NCBI GenBank assembly: GCA_023101885.1
Contig: JALPQD010000206.1
Span: 1,144,107 to 1,208,106, forward strand
Length of the DNA: 64,000 nt
From: Typhlomys cinereus
Taxonomy: Eukaryota; Chordata; Mammalia; Rodentia; Platacanthomyidae
Direction of reading: 5' to 3'
Shown: one piece after another, positions 21,791 to 34,290 of the stretch
How the letters are laid out: the number at the start of each line of letters is the position of its first letter
How positions within the stretch are numbered: the first letter of the stretch is position 1
Position numbers and translations under genes: made by a program
Notes under the pieces: generated by a model
What the model was told of the DNA's origin: nothing
The model's input: the letters and a program-made list of their open reading frames with translations, nothing else
Database searches by the model: none

Positions 21791-24700
21791 TTTTTTTTAT
21801 TAATACATTTTTATTATTATTTCAGCTCATACAAACTTAAGAGGTACACCAGTTCCCTCCCTCACTCCTCCTCCCCCCAAACCCCTGCTCCCCCTCCGCA
21901 CCCCCTCCCTCCCCATCCCCCAGTGCCTCCCGCCCCAATTCCCAGAGAGTCCTTTCTTGTGCATGCCTGATTTTCCTCTGGGCCCTCCTCTCCGATGACG
22001 TACAAGGACCTAGTGGCCTTTCCCTGAACCCTTTCCCATGTTCCCCTTAGGTATAGGAACACTGCTGTGGCTGCCAATCCTTTGCCTCCAAGGATCTTGG
22101 TGCCTTTAGCAGATGCTAGACTTTGTGAGGTCAACAGTGTGTTGGACAATGCGCAGGGCATGCAAAGTTCAATTATGATTGCTTCAGCCCTAACTAGTAT
22201 GGAGTGTCTTACATATCATTGCTCCTCCCATCCTTTTGCTCTTACACTCTTACCGCCCCCTCTTCCACAAATTTCCCTGAGCTTCAAGATGGGGAGAGAT
22301 TAAGCTGGCCTAGTTCTAGGTGGTTGATATAGAGTCTCTGAAGTTCTGGATTGTGCTTTGTTGATTTTCTTTTGCAGTTTTGCTGCTCCTGCAATGCCCT
22401 TCACTCCATTCTGCTGGGCATTGTATGTTACCCCCTGGCCAGAGACAAAAAGCTGTTAAACTAGAGTCTTGTTATAAAAGCACATTCAAAGGTAGATGTA
22501 ATAAAAGTGGGAAACCACAGTGAGGGAGAGGTCAATCACCCATTTGCACAATGGTTACTTTTTATATGCCAGACTATATGCCCTCCTCTTCTGGTGAGAT
22601 CATACCCCCTCAGTAGTAAATGATCAGGAACAAAAGTCTGTGAACTTAATCAGATGTCTCATTACTTATTTGGGTCCTTAATGGAGGCCTATTTTCTCTG
22701 CTGTAACATGGTCCCTTCTCTCCTTGTTTCTGGTGTGGCCCTCCTACCCCATTCCTCCTGTTCATAATCCTTGCAATTACTGTCTCTAGGTGGGCTGGGT
22801 GGGTTTGGTACTAGGAGCCACCTATTAGGGAGTACATATGGAGCTTAATTTTCTGGGTCTGGGATACTTCACTTAATATAATTGTTTTTAATGACATCCA
22901 TTTCCCGGCAAATTCCAGTAATTCATCATTTCTAATGGCTGAGTAGTACTCCATTGTATAGATGTACCACAGTTTCCTTATCCACTCATCAACTGTTGGA
23001 CATTTGGGCTGATTCCATGACTTTGCTATTGTAAACAGTGCTGCTATGAACATGGTCGTGCTTGTGCTATCGAGGTGAACGGCTGTTGTATGGGGGGTTA
23101 TTCCCAAAAGTGGAGTAGCAGGGTCATATGGCATTTCAATCTTTAATTTCTTTAAGAATCTCCAGACGGCTCGCCAGAGTGGCTGCATTCCCACCAACAA
23201 TGTAGGAGAGTTCCCCTCTCTCCACATCCTCTCCAACATTTGTTGTTGTTTGTATTGTGGATTTTTGCCATCCTGACCGGGGTGAGATGATATCTCAGGG
23301 AAGTTTTGATTTGCATTTTCCTGATGGCTAAGGAAGTGGAGCATTTTTTCAGATATTTGTTAGACAGTTTAATTTCATCCCTGGTAAAGTTTCTTTTAAG
23401 TTCCAGGGCCCATTTTTTAATTGGGCCATTGGTTTCCTTGGTAACAGCTTTCTAAGTTCTTTGTGCACTCTGGACAGCAGAGTTCTATCAGATGTGTGGT
23501 TATGAAGATTTTCTCCCATTCTGTGGGTTGCCTTTGAGCTCGCGTTTCAATCTCTTTATCTGAACAGAAGCTCTTTAATTTCACAAGATCCCAACTGTTG
23601 AGAGTTGGTAGCAGTGATTGTGCCATTGGATGTCTGTTTAGGAAATGTTGGCCTAGCCCAATCAGCTCGAGGGAGTTCCCTATCCTTTCAACTATGGTTT
23701 TTATAGTCTCTGGCCTGATATCAAGGTCCTTGATCCATTTGGAATTAAGTCTTGTACATGTCAAAGTACGGGTCCAGCTTTAATCTTCTGCATGTGGAGA
23801 TCCAGTTTTGCCAGCACCATTTGTTGAAGATGCTGTTCTTTTTCCATTGGATTCTTTGGGCCCCTTTGTCAAAGACCAAATGGCTGTAATTTTGTGGGTT
23901 TATATCTGGGTCTTCAATCCTTATCCACTGATCTGTGTGTCTATTTTGGAGCCAGTACCAGGCTGTCTTTATAACTATGGATTTGTAGTATAGACTTAGG
24001 TTTGGTATGGCAATACCTCCAGCAGTGTTTTTGTTACTCAGGATTGTCTTTGCTATCCTGGGTCTTTTGTGCCTCCATATGAACTTTGAGATTGTTTGGT
24101 CAACTTCTTTGAAGAATTGCTTTGGGATTTTGATTGGTATAGTATTGAATCTGTATATTGCCTTTGGTAGGATGGTCATTTTTATGATGTTGATTCTGCC
24201 AATCCAGGAACAAGGGAGGTCTTTCCACCTTCTGGTGTCTTCTGCTATTTCTTTCTTTAGGGTTTTAACGTTTTCATTGTAAAGGTCTTTTACCTCCTTG
24301 GTTAGGTTTATACCAAAGTATTTCATTTTTTTAGGGGACTATAGTAAATGGGATTATTTCTCTCAAGGCTTTTTCACTTCTTTCATTCTGGGAATATGGA
24401 AAGACCTCTGATTTTTGCACATTTATTTTGTATCCTGCCACCCTGCTGAACTTCTCAATTAGTTCCAGGAGCTTCCTGGTGGTGTTTTTGGGATCACTCA
24501 GGTATAAGATCATGTCATCTGCAAATAGGGATAGTTTGACTTCTTCCTTGCTGATTTGAATCCCTCTTATGTCCCTTTCTTGTCTTATGCCTTCAGCTAA
24601 GACTTCAAGTACAATATTGAATAGAAGTGGTGAGAGTGGACAGCCTTGTCTAGTTCCTGATCGAAGTGGGAATGTTTCCAATTGTTCCCCATTGAGCATA

Positions 24701-24977
24701 ATCCTTGCTGTGGGCTTGTTGTATACAGCTTTTATTATATTGATAAAGGTTCCTTCCATTCCTACTGTCTCTAGCGTTTTGATCATAAAAGGCTATTGGA
24801 TCTTGTCAAAAGCTTTTTCTGCATCTATCGAGAGTATCATGTGGTCTTGGACTTTGGACTGGTTTACATGATGAATTACATTATTGATTTGCGTATGTTG
24901 AACCAACCTTGTGTGCCAGGGATGAAGCCTACTTGGTCCCCGTGAATGATCTTTTTAATATGTTTTTGAATCCGATT
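21791..24977 (-). mobile_element. 5'-truncated L1, 3.2 kb, minus strand
   Basis: The element runs from its A-rich 3' end (T-rich on the plus strand at 21791) through a 3' UTR of about 1 kb (21825-22810, with a G-rich/C-rich section near 21850-21930) into the C-terminal two thirds of ORF2 and stops in the reverse-transcriptase region at 24977. A 12-bp target-site duplication fixes both ends. The truncated 5' end is usual for L1 insertions by target-primed reverse transcription. Confidence 0.93.
22811..24977 (-). pseudogene. L1 ORF2 remnant: reverse transcriptase to C-terminus
   Basis: This is the broken ORF2 of the 3.2-kb L1. It encodes the retrotransposon reverse transcriptase and the cysteine-bearing C-terminal part, but lacks the endonuclease domain because of the 5' truncation. 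The RT catalytic motif FADD is present (24514-24525), with [16 protein letters not shown] upstream. Frame breaks occur near 24330 (in an A-run before MKYFGINL), near 23755 and around 23345-23417. A TAG stop interrupts the frame at 24793-24795, just after AFDKIQ. The C-terminus ends at 22811 in a NMYSLI-like motif (HMYSLIGGS), as in rodent L1s. It cannot make a functional protein. Confidence 0.92.
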
Positions 24978-25095
24978 CAGCACTCGGAAATTTTGAGACA
25001 GGAGAATTGTAAGTTCAAGTCTATCTTAGGCATGCATCAAGTTTGATCCAAGCTTGGGATACAAAGTCCCTTCCCTCTTCCTCCCCCTAAAGAAG

Positions 25096-25764
25096 AAAGA
25101 AATAAAGAAGAGAGGGAAGAGGAAGTTAAAGCAATGAGTTGAGAAAAATCAGTATGAAGTAGTCAAGATTTTTATTTTGAAAACAGGTTTAAAAAACAGT
25201 GAGAAAGAGTCTTCTCATTTCCCTGACAACCCTGGAATCTCAGTCTCTACCTTTAAATTAAATCATCTGGGTGAATCACTTGATTACAATCCCCAGGGAA
25301 TTTGACCAGCTTGGAGATATACCAAAGACATGGGAGGAGTCTGCTTTATCCCTTGGGAATCATCTTTGTACCACCTTTCTCTCTCTGTGGAACATGGTGT
25401 GGGGAGGCAGGATCAGGGAAGCTTCAAAGATATAATTTTGTAAGCAACATGCTCTTTGAGCTTTCAAAGAGTTATTCTCTCTGTCTCTCTCTCTCTCCTT
25501 CTCTCTCTCTCTCTCATGCTTTCCTCCAAACTTTTAATATTCAGGGTTTTGTTGTCTTTCTCAAGACTAACTTCTTTGCTGCATAGCCTCCTGGCCAATC
25601 TCTAAGCATTCATCTCCATGGTAGCAGCTTGAACCCCCAGAGTCTCTGCTCCTTGAAATAAGCACACATGTTCTCAACTCTTTTCATGATAAATAATTAT
25701 TTTTCAGAAAAAGTGAGCCTGTAATTCTAGACCCATACTAACAGGACCTATGATCCATATTTTC
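25096..25764. other. Intergenic; short (CT)n
   Basis: Contains an imperfect (CT)n run at about 25479-25516. Nothing else is recognised. Confidence 0.5.
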
Positions 25765-26225
25765 CCAGCACTCACATTATTTAGAGTAGACAAAAGCTGG
25801 AAGCAATTCATTGATGTAACATCACTTGATGAACAGATAGAATGTGCTATTTACAAAGAATGGAATAATAGCCTTAAAAACTAAGAGAATTCTGACACAT
25901 GCTACCTACCATAGGAGGTTCTGGGTTATGCTGTGCAAAGAGAAATAAGTCACTCAAAAAAAATCATGATTCTGTTATATAAGGTACTTAAATGAGTCTA
26001 AATTTTGGGGACAAAAAATAGAATTTTGGTTGCCAAGGATGGGAGGGGTAGGAATGAGTACCAATTCCTGTTTTGCCAGATTGACAGACTTTTAGAAATG
26101 GATATTCACAATGGCTATATAATAAGCTGTCACTGAAGTGTACACGTTCAAATAGTTGCAACAGTACATATTACATTTATTTTAATTCAATTAATGTTTT
26201 TAAAGATGTGAATGACTTTAAGCCT
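25765..26225 (+). mobile_element. Ancient L1M-type 3' end, sense
   Basis: Landmarks of old L1 3' ends occur in order: AAAGCTGGAAGCAATTCATTGATG (25793), AATGGAATAATAGCCTTAAAAAC (25858), TTCTGACACATGCTACC (25889), GAATTTTGGTTGCCAAGGATGGGAGG (26022) and TCACTGAAGTGTACACGTTCAAAT (26131). It is strongly diverged. Confidence 0.7.
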
Positions 26226-28924
26226 TTTTATTTTCATGTAAACTTGGAAACTTAGTGAGCACATATGGTCTCATTGCAAAATAGATGCAAAGCTTACATT
26301 ATATATCTTATTTGCTCTCCAAATTCTGTGCCATGTTTCTGAGCTATGAAGCAACCATCTCTTAAACTCTTCTGTGAGTCTGGCTGCAAGCAGATGAAAG
26401 GTTTGTAGCAGAAGATGCTCTCTGCCTAGAGATGAAAGCCCCCCAATCAGGAGCTTTGTCAACTTGTAAAGATCAGCAACTGTGTTTTGCCCATCCTTCT
26501 GCAATTTCTAACTGCAAAATGCACCTCAAGCACATCCACTTCTTATTTCCATTTCCATCACTATTCCAGTCTGGGATCACTAATCTTACTCAAATATAAC
26601 TGTGCTTGTCATTTTTTCCTCTGAATCTCCTTTTAAATAGTTCTTCATATGGCGGTCAAAGATTTTCTTTAAAAATACATTGTTATATATCACTCGCTGC
26701 TTAGTGGCTCTCAGTACCTGAAACCATAAGCCTTCTTTCATCTTTTTGAGCACATATGGCATGTCTATGTGCCGACCCTGCCATAGAGGATCTCTCTTCT
26801 GCTTTTCCAGAGTGTGAAGCCATATTCTTTAGATCTCACATATTCACTTCTCCACTGAAGTCTTACCTGGACACCATCTATAACTTAGACTTCTCATTCT
26901 CCATCTTTCTCCTCCTTGCTCATGTCATGGAGCACTTAATGAAAGCATGTTTACTATTTTCTATTCTTTCTTCCTATTCTGGAGTTATGGTAACATATTT
27001 GTTTTGTATTCAGTTAGCCTGAGTACACAACAGAGATAAGGTAAGAATAGAAAGTTACTGAAACTTATCAAATAATCAAAAAAATCCAAACAAAAAAGTA
27101 AATGCTATTCAAATGGTCATCAACAGAGAAGCATTTCTTCTAAGTGCCATTAAATTGTCTGAAAGGAAGAGAAAGATTTCTTTGCACCATTGTTAAAAGA
27201 AGTGGTCAGTTTGCATAGCAGTGTCTTTGTTGAGGTAATTATTCATAAACTGTATACACACATTTATGACTATGAAAGATACATATTCACCTATTCAGAG
27301 GGTAACAGAAAAATATTAACAATGGTTATTGGTAGAGAAGGAAATAATTTCAGAGACATGAGGAAGTGGATAATGACCAACTTCTGCTTAGATATTGAAT
27401 TTTTTGCCACAGTGACATTTACTTTCTTGTGTGTACTTCAACATTAAATTTATTTCTGAGTGCTAACTACTTTACTAGCTATGTTGCAATAATTGGGAAC
27501 TTCAAATAATCAAAGAGGAGGAAAATATTAACAGAATCAATATGTGGTGTAAAGCAGGGATGTTACAGATAGCAATTAGGTAGTATTAAGTCTTTTACCT
27601 AATGCTGCTCAATAAGAATAAATTTTCAAAATTTTTCACATTTTTGCTCCTTTGAGAAAACAAGTTGTCACTAACATGAGTTTTGAGGCCTGAAATATTG
27701 ATTTTTTTATTCCAAATAGAAAGCAAATATGTTTGAGAATCTTGCATTTATTCTGCAATACTATAATTGATGACAGGCACAGAGATATCAGGAGATTTTG
27801 TAATTGAGAATAGTTGATCTGTTCTGTATACATCTGCTCCACCTCCCCAAACAAGCAATTAACCAAGCCAACAAAGAGCTTTTCCTACTCTTAAGGAATA
27901 TTGGATCAGTTCAATAATAATACATATGTTCCTTATGTAACTATACATTCAAACAGAAAAGTAATTGCAGAAATTCAATGAGTTTTCTGAAACGATGTTA
28001 AATGGTTGTCACAAAATATAGGTCAGAGAGAGCCTTAAGAATTCCAACTAACTTATGATATTTGAAATGTACACTTTCTTACTTGGAACAGGCAGAAGTG
28101 CAGATAGCCTTGGGTGTCCTAAGAAGAGAATTCAGGCAGCCTCAGGGATTTGAGCCTCAGACCTCTTTTTTTACCAAATTATACCTTTACCTTTGCTTCG
28201 AATGACAGAATTTCTTACCTGCTTCATTGTCATAAGTAAATGTTGCCACCAAATTCAAAACGACAACCTATTTCTCATCAGAAGCCAAGGACATCCAAAG
28301 AAGATGTGCTGGAGCCATTGTGTCAAAGTGGACAATAGAAAAGAGAAAACAATCGCTACTTTCTCCTTTCTTTCTCCTCTGCCCTACCTGGTATTTAGCT
28401 AGAAGCAAATAGAAGTTGGCCTGCCAGGAAGTCTGGGATTTTGATGGATGCAAATCTGCCCTGCGGCACAGAAGAAATTAGAAAGGGGAAGAGACTGACA
28501 AGATGGATATAGAAACTAGTAGGCAACAAGCATTCTTGCATGGTAAGTACTCTCTAAGTGTTCAAAACTATCTTGTGAGATGGACATCATCATTTTCCTT
28601 TTTAAAAATAGAACATGAGATTTTGAAATAGTAAACAACATGCTCAATTTGTTTTTTCATGCGTATGTGTGTGGGAGGTTATATGCATGTGGGTAGGTAC
28701 ACATATGTGTGTGGGTGCATGTGCATGGCAGTATGCATGTGCATGGAAGTATATATACATGTGGATGCCTGAGGGTGCTATTAGGAATGATCTTCCATCA
28801 TTTTTTACTTTATTGTTGTGAGCCTGTGTCTCTAAATAATCCAAAATTCACCACTAGGACTAGTTTGGTTAAGCAACTTGCACTAGAGATTCCCAGGACA
28901 ATCTGCCTGTTTCATATTTTTTTT
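26226..28924. other. Intergenic; possible ancient L2 trace
   Basis: A diffuse resemblance to L2 3' sequence is seen at about 26660-26900 (TCACTCGCTGCTTAGTGGC, CCACTGAAGTCTTACC) but is not firm. Two short (TG/CATG)-rich stretches lie at 28660-28765. Open frames of up to about 88 codons have no recognisable domain. Confidence 0.35.
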
Positions 28925-29165
28925 ATTTTATTTTGTGTGTATATCAGAGAGCACTCACTGTATGTTACCAAGGGTGACTTTGGGAATCATCCTGGATTGC
29001 TTCTACCTCCTTTTTGCTTCACTCCGGGATTTCCCAGGCTCTGCCCACCAGCCTCAGAAGTTCAGGCCACTGCCATTTCTATCTGGTGTTTTGAACCCGG
29101 GATCTGAACTCAAGACCTTCTGCTTGCGAGGCAGAGTTTTAACCCCTGAGCCATCTCTCCAGCCC
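28925..29165 (-). mobile_element. Old B2-like SINE
   Basis: On the minus strand it starts with the GGGCTGGAGAGATGGCTCAG head at 29165. A well preserved body follows (AAGGAGGTAGAAGCAATCCAGGATGATTCCCAAAGTCACCC is the order seen, split across 28970-29010), ending in a degraded CA-rich tail. Open frames of 114-132 codons across it are SINE translations. Confidence 0.85.
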
Positions 29166-30369
29166 TCTCTCACATTTTTTAAGGTATCTGGGGATCAAAT
29201 TCTTGTCTTTTTGCTCATGCATCAAGTGCTTCAAACACTGAAACCCCACCCAACTTGTTCAATGAAGTCTATGGTTTAATAACTATACCATTCTAGATGT
29301 TGAGTGTGTATTCCCAAATACTTGCTTCAATACTTAACTGAATGTAGTATATACTTGATGTAATTAAGTATGCATTGCCATTACAAATGTGAACTAATCA
29401 ACTACAGAAATTGTGACTGGTAGAGAAGAGATGTCTCCCCCACCCCCCCCCCCCCCGCCGCCAAGATACTAGAGGCTAATTAGGATTAGTAAGGAATTAA
29501 AAATTTATTCAGGATTGGAGCTCGAGAAGAGAGGAAGCATTCACCAGAGAGAAGAGCTTGAAGAAACAAACTCTTCTGAGGAAGCCAACTACATGAGTTC
29601 CCATAAGTATTTCTCTTCCTCACTTATTCCTCATGCTTCAGACAAACGGTCACTTAGAACGATGAACACAAAGCTCCTGCCCCTGAATTCCTGCTCTTGT
29701 GCATGCTCCTCCTTGGTCCTGAACTGATTTCTTTCTCTTTCTTTTTCTATTATAATAATCACGCCCCCTACTCTTCAAAACTATGTTCAAAGCTATTTCC
29801 TCTGTGCTGTTCTGGGAACACAATGGATGTATCTTATAATCCATGAGCTCCCCATATCTGACAGATGGCCTGAAATATACAAGGCAGTTGGCTAATGCAG
29901 TAAATGAATTACACTGAGAGGAAATGAGAACCAGGTTTTGAAAACTGCAAACTTTGGGGGAAGCCATGGAGAGGGACACAGACTGAAAGAGACTAAAGGT
30001 ACAGGCAGAAGAAAAAGAGAATAAATCCATGACCCCACGGAGGTGGGCTCTTCCTTACAATTACCCACAGTGCTAGGAAGCCCTGCTTGGTGCAGCCATC
30101 CAAAGTCTCCTTGCATATCACTTCTCTTCAAGTCATTTTGTGTATGTGTTTCCTGTCCTGTCTTCATTTTGTTTTAGTGTCCACTGTATAATTTACAACA
30201 AAAGCATTTGAACCAATTACATGGATAATGAATTATAATGATGATGAAAGAACATATATTTTCTTGTCTAAAAAAAGGACTGCAGTTTGAATGTTTTCAC
30301 GAACCATTTATTTGTCTAAAGTCTGGACTTTATGTCTTAAAATTTATGTTGGAAAAAAATGCCTTACTC
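29166..30369. other. Intergenic; poly(C) tract
   Basis: Holds a C-rich homopolymer at about 29439-29458 followed by CCGCCGCC. No gene or repeat family is recognised in the remaining 1.2 kb. Confidence 0.5.
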
Positions 30370-30552
30370 CCAGGGCTGTTGAAATGGTTTTGTGAGTAAA
30401 GGCGTCTGTGTTCAAACCTAGCAATCTGAAGTTGAGTCCCAGAGTCCATGTGGTGGAGGGAAAGAATCTGCTTCTGAAAGTTGTTTGATCTCCGCATGCA
30501 AAGTGTGTCACATGCATACACCCCCTCTCTCTGTGTCTATCTCTAATAAATT
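30370..30552 (+). mobile_element. B2/B3-type SINE
   Basis: CAGGGCTGTTGAAATGGTTTTGTGAG head, then TGAAGTTGAGTCCCAGAGTCCATGTGGTGGAGGG and CTGAAAGTTGTTTGATCTCCGCATGCAAAG, ending in a CTAATAAATTAAATGCA tail. This order corresponds to the mouse-type B2/B3 SINEs and not to the long B2-like family above. Confidence 0.65.
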
Positions 30553-31362
30553 AAATGCATATTCTTAAATTGTTTTACTATAATGCTCCCCTGCCTGTAC
30601 TGCTTCTCCTAATGCTGAGACTCCATAGCAGGAGAGATAACAAAGATATATAATTAAACAATTTTTGAGCAGCAAAAATTTGAGCAGCAAAAACCAGCTG
30701 CTTGCAGGTGAACGTATGAGAGGACTGGCTTAGTGGACAGGATCTCATGAAGAAAACATCAACCAAAAAGGTTCCCTTTTATGCTGAATATAGTCCTTGT
30801 GTTTATTATGGAGCAAATTGAATGATAGTATGGCAGGATTTGCTTGCACATTCTTTTAATGGAATCAGAAAAGCAGCACACTCCAAACTAAAGTGGCATT
30901 GGAAAGAAAGCAAGCAGGAATGGCATACTGCAGAAAAATGACCTATACAATGATCTTTTCAAGAGACCAGAAGTTCAAAACTTTATGTGATTGAGGAAGA
31001 GGATCCATTTTTCTGTCATCTCAAAGTCCGATGCTAACACCCACACCTGCCACACCCCTGTGGCACTGTTGAAATTCAGGCTGAAAGGACGGGAAAAGAA
31101 TGGAATCACCTTCATTCATTCTTCTATCTGTTATACCTCTCCCTGCAAGAGGTCAGGACAGAGATTTATTTTCACACCCATGCAAACTGGCTTCTGAAAG
31201 CACAAGCAATTAGAAGGCCAAAGTAGTTATGGTTCATCATAGTTTTAAACAACCTTTCCCCATGACAGTGGATCACTTTATTTTTATAGTATTTATAGGT
31301 TAGCTTTTTTATAGATTTTATAGATTAGCTTAAAGTTGAAAAGACTCTGAGATTGTTAATCA
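30553..31362. other. Intergenic, nothing recognised
   Basis: No supported feature. A short duplicated motif (TTTGAGCAGCAAAAA, twice at about 30665-30692) is present. Confidence 0.5.
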
Positions 31363-31490
31363 GTCTTCTCTTCTTCTTCTTCTTCTTCTTCTTCTTCTTC
31401 TTCTTCTTCTTCTTCTTCTTCTTCTTCTTCTTCTTCTTCTTCTCATCCTCCTCCTCCTTCTCCTCGTCCTCCTCCTCCTCCTCTTTCTCC
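31363..31490. repeat. (CTT)n trinucleotide array grading into (CTC)n
   Basis: An uninterrupted CTT array from about 31366 to 31443 (26 units or so) is followed by a CCT/CTC-rich imperfect section to 31490. The poly-Phe/Ser frame over it is an artefact. Confidence 0.97.
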
Positions 31491-32363
31491 CGTTTATTTC
31501 AAATTTTTATCTTTATAGTGACAAATAAGCAAACAGCAGCAAAACACTTTCCTTCTTTTTCATGGAATAATCTGTTTGGAGAATATTAATCAGATGCTCA
31601 AGGGCCTATTTAAGTCCAAGACTCAATAGCCTCTTTCAAATTTATTAAATGCTAATAAATAAAACTCACTTGTGGAAAACAAGTCTATAACCTGAAAGCC
31701 TTAAGGTTCTGTCTTATCATTAAGATTACAAAATCAACATTTCCTATTGAATATATCAAGAATCTTAAAAGATGCCAGATGCATAGTTCAAATGACAAGT
31801 CAGATTTACAGGAAGTATTTCTACTCCAGCTATTTGTCATCTTGGTACTAGTCAGAGAACTGGCTTACACCAGGCCCACAAATATTTCTTCTGCAGGTTT
31901 TTATACTATTTGATTCCTCTATGTTTAGAAGATTTATTTTGCAGAGTTTTAAAAAACTGCACACATTGGAAAAGAAACTGTCTTCTTTGAAACATCAAAC
32001 ATTTCCTACAGGGTAAGTTTTCCTTCCTCCAGCACACAGAGCAGGTCCCATCACACCAGGCCTTCTGTAGCTTCAAGTTTTCTGCAATAAAAAGTTAAAA
32101 TTTCTTCGCATGAAACACAAGTTGTCTCTATTCTCATCCTATCTATATTGATGATCACATTTCAAACTTGCTTTCCTTTTACTTATCCTATTCTTTTGAG
32201 TTTATCTAAAATGACATTTTTCTCTCTTGTTTCCTAGCATTTTGTGTGGCAATCCTTCTGTCTAGAAGTCATTTACTCTCTTCTCATGATGCCTGACAGC
32301 AATAAATGATCAATATATTCTCCTAATAAGTTCATATATAGAAAAGTCACACATTTTTAGCAT
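31491..32363. other. Intergenic, nothing recognised
   Basis: No supported gene or repeat in about 870 bases. Confidence 0.5.
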
Positions 32364-32788
32364 TGTTTGCTATGGCTTAAATGTAAAGTATCACCTTAAA
32401 AAGTTCATGTGGTAATGGCATTGTGTCTTTCTGGGTAGATCCAGTTGTTGAGAGCTGGTTGGATCATGAAAATGTGACCGAATCAATGGGTTATTTCACT
32501 TCATAGTTTGATGGGAATGGCTGAAGTCTTTGGAAATTCACTATTAGGACGCCACTGGAGGGGTGGGTTCTGGGGGCTATTGCTATTTGTTGTTACACTT
32601 TCTCTATGTCTTGTCTACCCTAAGGCAATATGCTTTCTTCACCCTGATTTATTAATTCACTGCAGGCTCGGGAACATGGAAGCCAAGAAACTGTGATGAA
32701 ACCTCTAGAAATTCAAGACAAGATCAATTTCTCTTCTTTGAAATTACTCTTATGTATTTGACACAGCAATGAAAACCTGATTAACACA
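32364..32788 (+). mobile_element. MaLR-type LTR (tentative)
   Basis: The order TATGGCTTAAATGTAAAGTATCACC...GTTGGATCATGAAAATGTGACC (32464), AGTTTGATGGGAATGG, GGAAGCCAAGAAACTG and an end CAGCAATGAAAACCTGATTAACACA corresponds to mammalian MaLR LTRs. Starts with TG and ends with CA, but no target duplication was confirmed. Confidence 0.5.
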
Positions 32789-32867
32789 TCATCATCCAAG
32801 CATATATCTGCTAACAACTTTTTCATTGGTCTTCTATTGATGGTACACAAGCTTGCCCTTCCTCAAT

Positions 32868-33138
32868 TGTGTGTGTGTGTATGTGTGTGTGTGTGTGTGC
32901 GTGTGTGCGCACGTGCACTTGTGTTTGTATCAGAAGTCACTGTGTATGCCTATGGAAGCCCAAGGGTGACTTCAGAAGTCAATATAGATTGCTTCTATCT
33001 TCCTTTTGATTCCAGAGTCTGAAGTATAGGCTACTATCATTGCTACCTAGTGTTTTAACATGTGATCCAGAATCCACACTCAGCTCCCTCTGCTTACAAG
33101 TCAGTCTTAATCCCTAAGTCATCTCTTCAGCCCATATG
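32868..33138 (-). mobile_element. Old B2-like SINE with (GT)n tail
   Basis: Minus-strand copy: GGGCTGAAGAGATGACT head at 33138, diverged boxes, body matching older copies (AAGCAATCTATATTGACTTC..., 32973-32993) and a (CA)n tail visible on the plus strand as GT repeats at 32868-32901. Confidence 0.75.
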
Positions 33139-33329
33139 TAGCATCCTTATTGAGAGCAAAGATGATGCTAAACCGGAAAAGCAGATGTTACATTGTGCAT
33201 TTAGCTACTAGGATGAATTACATGTGACTGTAAATAGTTTAAAAGTGTGTGTGTGCATGTGTGTTCTTGTTTATATTTTATCTCATTTTAAAAACTCTTC
33301 TCAAAATCTTGTCAAACAATGTACAAATG

Positions 33330-34290
33330 GGACTGGGGAGGTGATTCAGTAGATATTATGCTTGCTGTGTAAATATGAGAATCTGAGTTTGAACTTCAAC
33401 ATCCATGTAAAGCTGGATGTGGTGGTCCTGGGTAGGTAGGAGCGACAGGATGCACTAATCAAGGTCCTCTAGGGTAACAGAAGTGATCAAATGGATGGAG
33501 ATATACATATATCTCCATATGTATATACATATATACATGTTTATTATATAGTATATATAATACCACATATATGAATATTTTAGATTAATTTACAAGGTAA
33601 AAAATCAGAGTAATATAACAGAAGCTGCCTGTAGCTGTTTTTTGACTTGAATATCTCAGCAATCCCAGTCTGGACTGAAGACCCAAGGATCCCGGGAAAG
33701 TGTCACAGCAGGCTCAGTTAATTGTTGAAGATCCTGAAGATCAAAGGATTCCTGAACCTCAGTCACAGTGAAGGGCCAAAGTGACTGGGCTTTGATTTAG
33801 TGACCAACAGTAACAAGGTGGTCCAAGAGGCTGGGCTCCAAGTTAGTCAAGAGCAGCAGCAGCAGCAGCAGTCAAGAAAGGAGAACGGTGGCTGCAGCCA
33901 ATAGCGGATTCAACACACAAGTGGACACAAGGCAAAAGAGGGATGGCCCCTCCCACTCTCCCACTCTCCCACTGGCACTTCCTTTCATCCAGTCCACCAA
34001 TGGAAAGCACTACCAGTATGGACTGGGTCTTCCATGTCAGTTAAATAATCACCCACAGACTCGTTCAACGGCTTTCATTAACCATCATTTTGTCATAGTT
34101 GTGCCCCAATCTCAGCCGAGGACTGTGCAGTTGACACCTGAATCCAGCTACCACGCAGGAGCATCTCTGGCCAGTCACCTAGTGAGCTTCAAGCTTAGTG
34201 AGATTCTGTCTCAAAAGAATAAGGCAGCCCAAATGCAAGAGCACAATGCAGTGATGTCTACTTCCACTGGTCATCAGTGACTGGCTTATC
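33330..34290 (+). mobile_element. B3/B4-type SINE split by an LTR
   Basis: The left part, 33330-33450 (GGGACTGGGGAGGTGATTCAG..., CCATGTAAAGCTGGATGTGGTGG), and right part, 34156-34290 (CAGGAGCATCTCTGGCCAGTC..., AGTGAGATTCTGTCTCAAAAG), form one continuous SINE once the 705-bp LTR is removed. The block order equals the copies at 15335 and 39905. Confidence 0.75.
33451..34155 (-). mobile_element. ERVL-type solo LTR (MLT2/MT2-like)
   Basis: A 705-bp element bounded by a perfect 5-bp target duplication CAGGA (33446-33450, 34156-34160), typical of LTR integration. The plus strand reads as the reverse complement of an ERVL-type LTR: TCCTCTAGGGTAACAGAAG near its left end and CAGTTGACACCTGAATCCAGC at its right end. 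Internal (TA)n-rich sequence lies at 33500-33560 and an imperfect CAG run at 33855-33871. No retroviral coding sequence is present, and the 130-codon plus-strand frame within it is not a known protein. Confidence 0.75.

Larger units (their letters stand above)
21752..25095 (+). mobile_element. B1-like SINE split by a 3.2-kb L1
   Basis: The left part (AGCCTGACACATGCTTATAATTCCAGCACTCGGAA, about 21756-21790) and right part (TTTTGAGACAGGAGAATTGTAAGTTCAAGTC, from 24990 to about 25095) join into one B1-type element. The 12-bp CAGCACTCGGAA is present on both sides of the L1 (21779-21790, 24978-24989), which is the target duplication produced when the L1 inserted into the B1. Confidence 0.85.

Noticed and set aside
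26271..26504. 77-codon minus-strand frame with protein-like composition
   Set aside because: No splice context, no recognised family and no extension beyond the frame. Could not be supported.
33500..33560. TATA/CATATA-rich palindromic stretch (GGAGATAT-ACAT-ATATCTCC)
   Set aside because: It is simple AT-rich sequence inside an LTR and needs no separate function.
33888..34280. 130-codon plus-strand frame
   Set aside because: It crosses the boundary of an ERVL-type LTR and a SINE and runs against the LTR's sense. No domain is recognisable.
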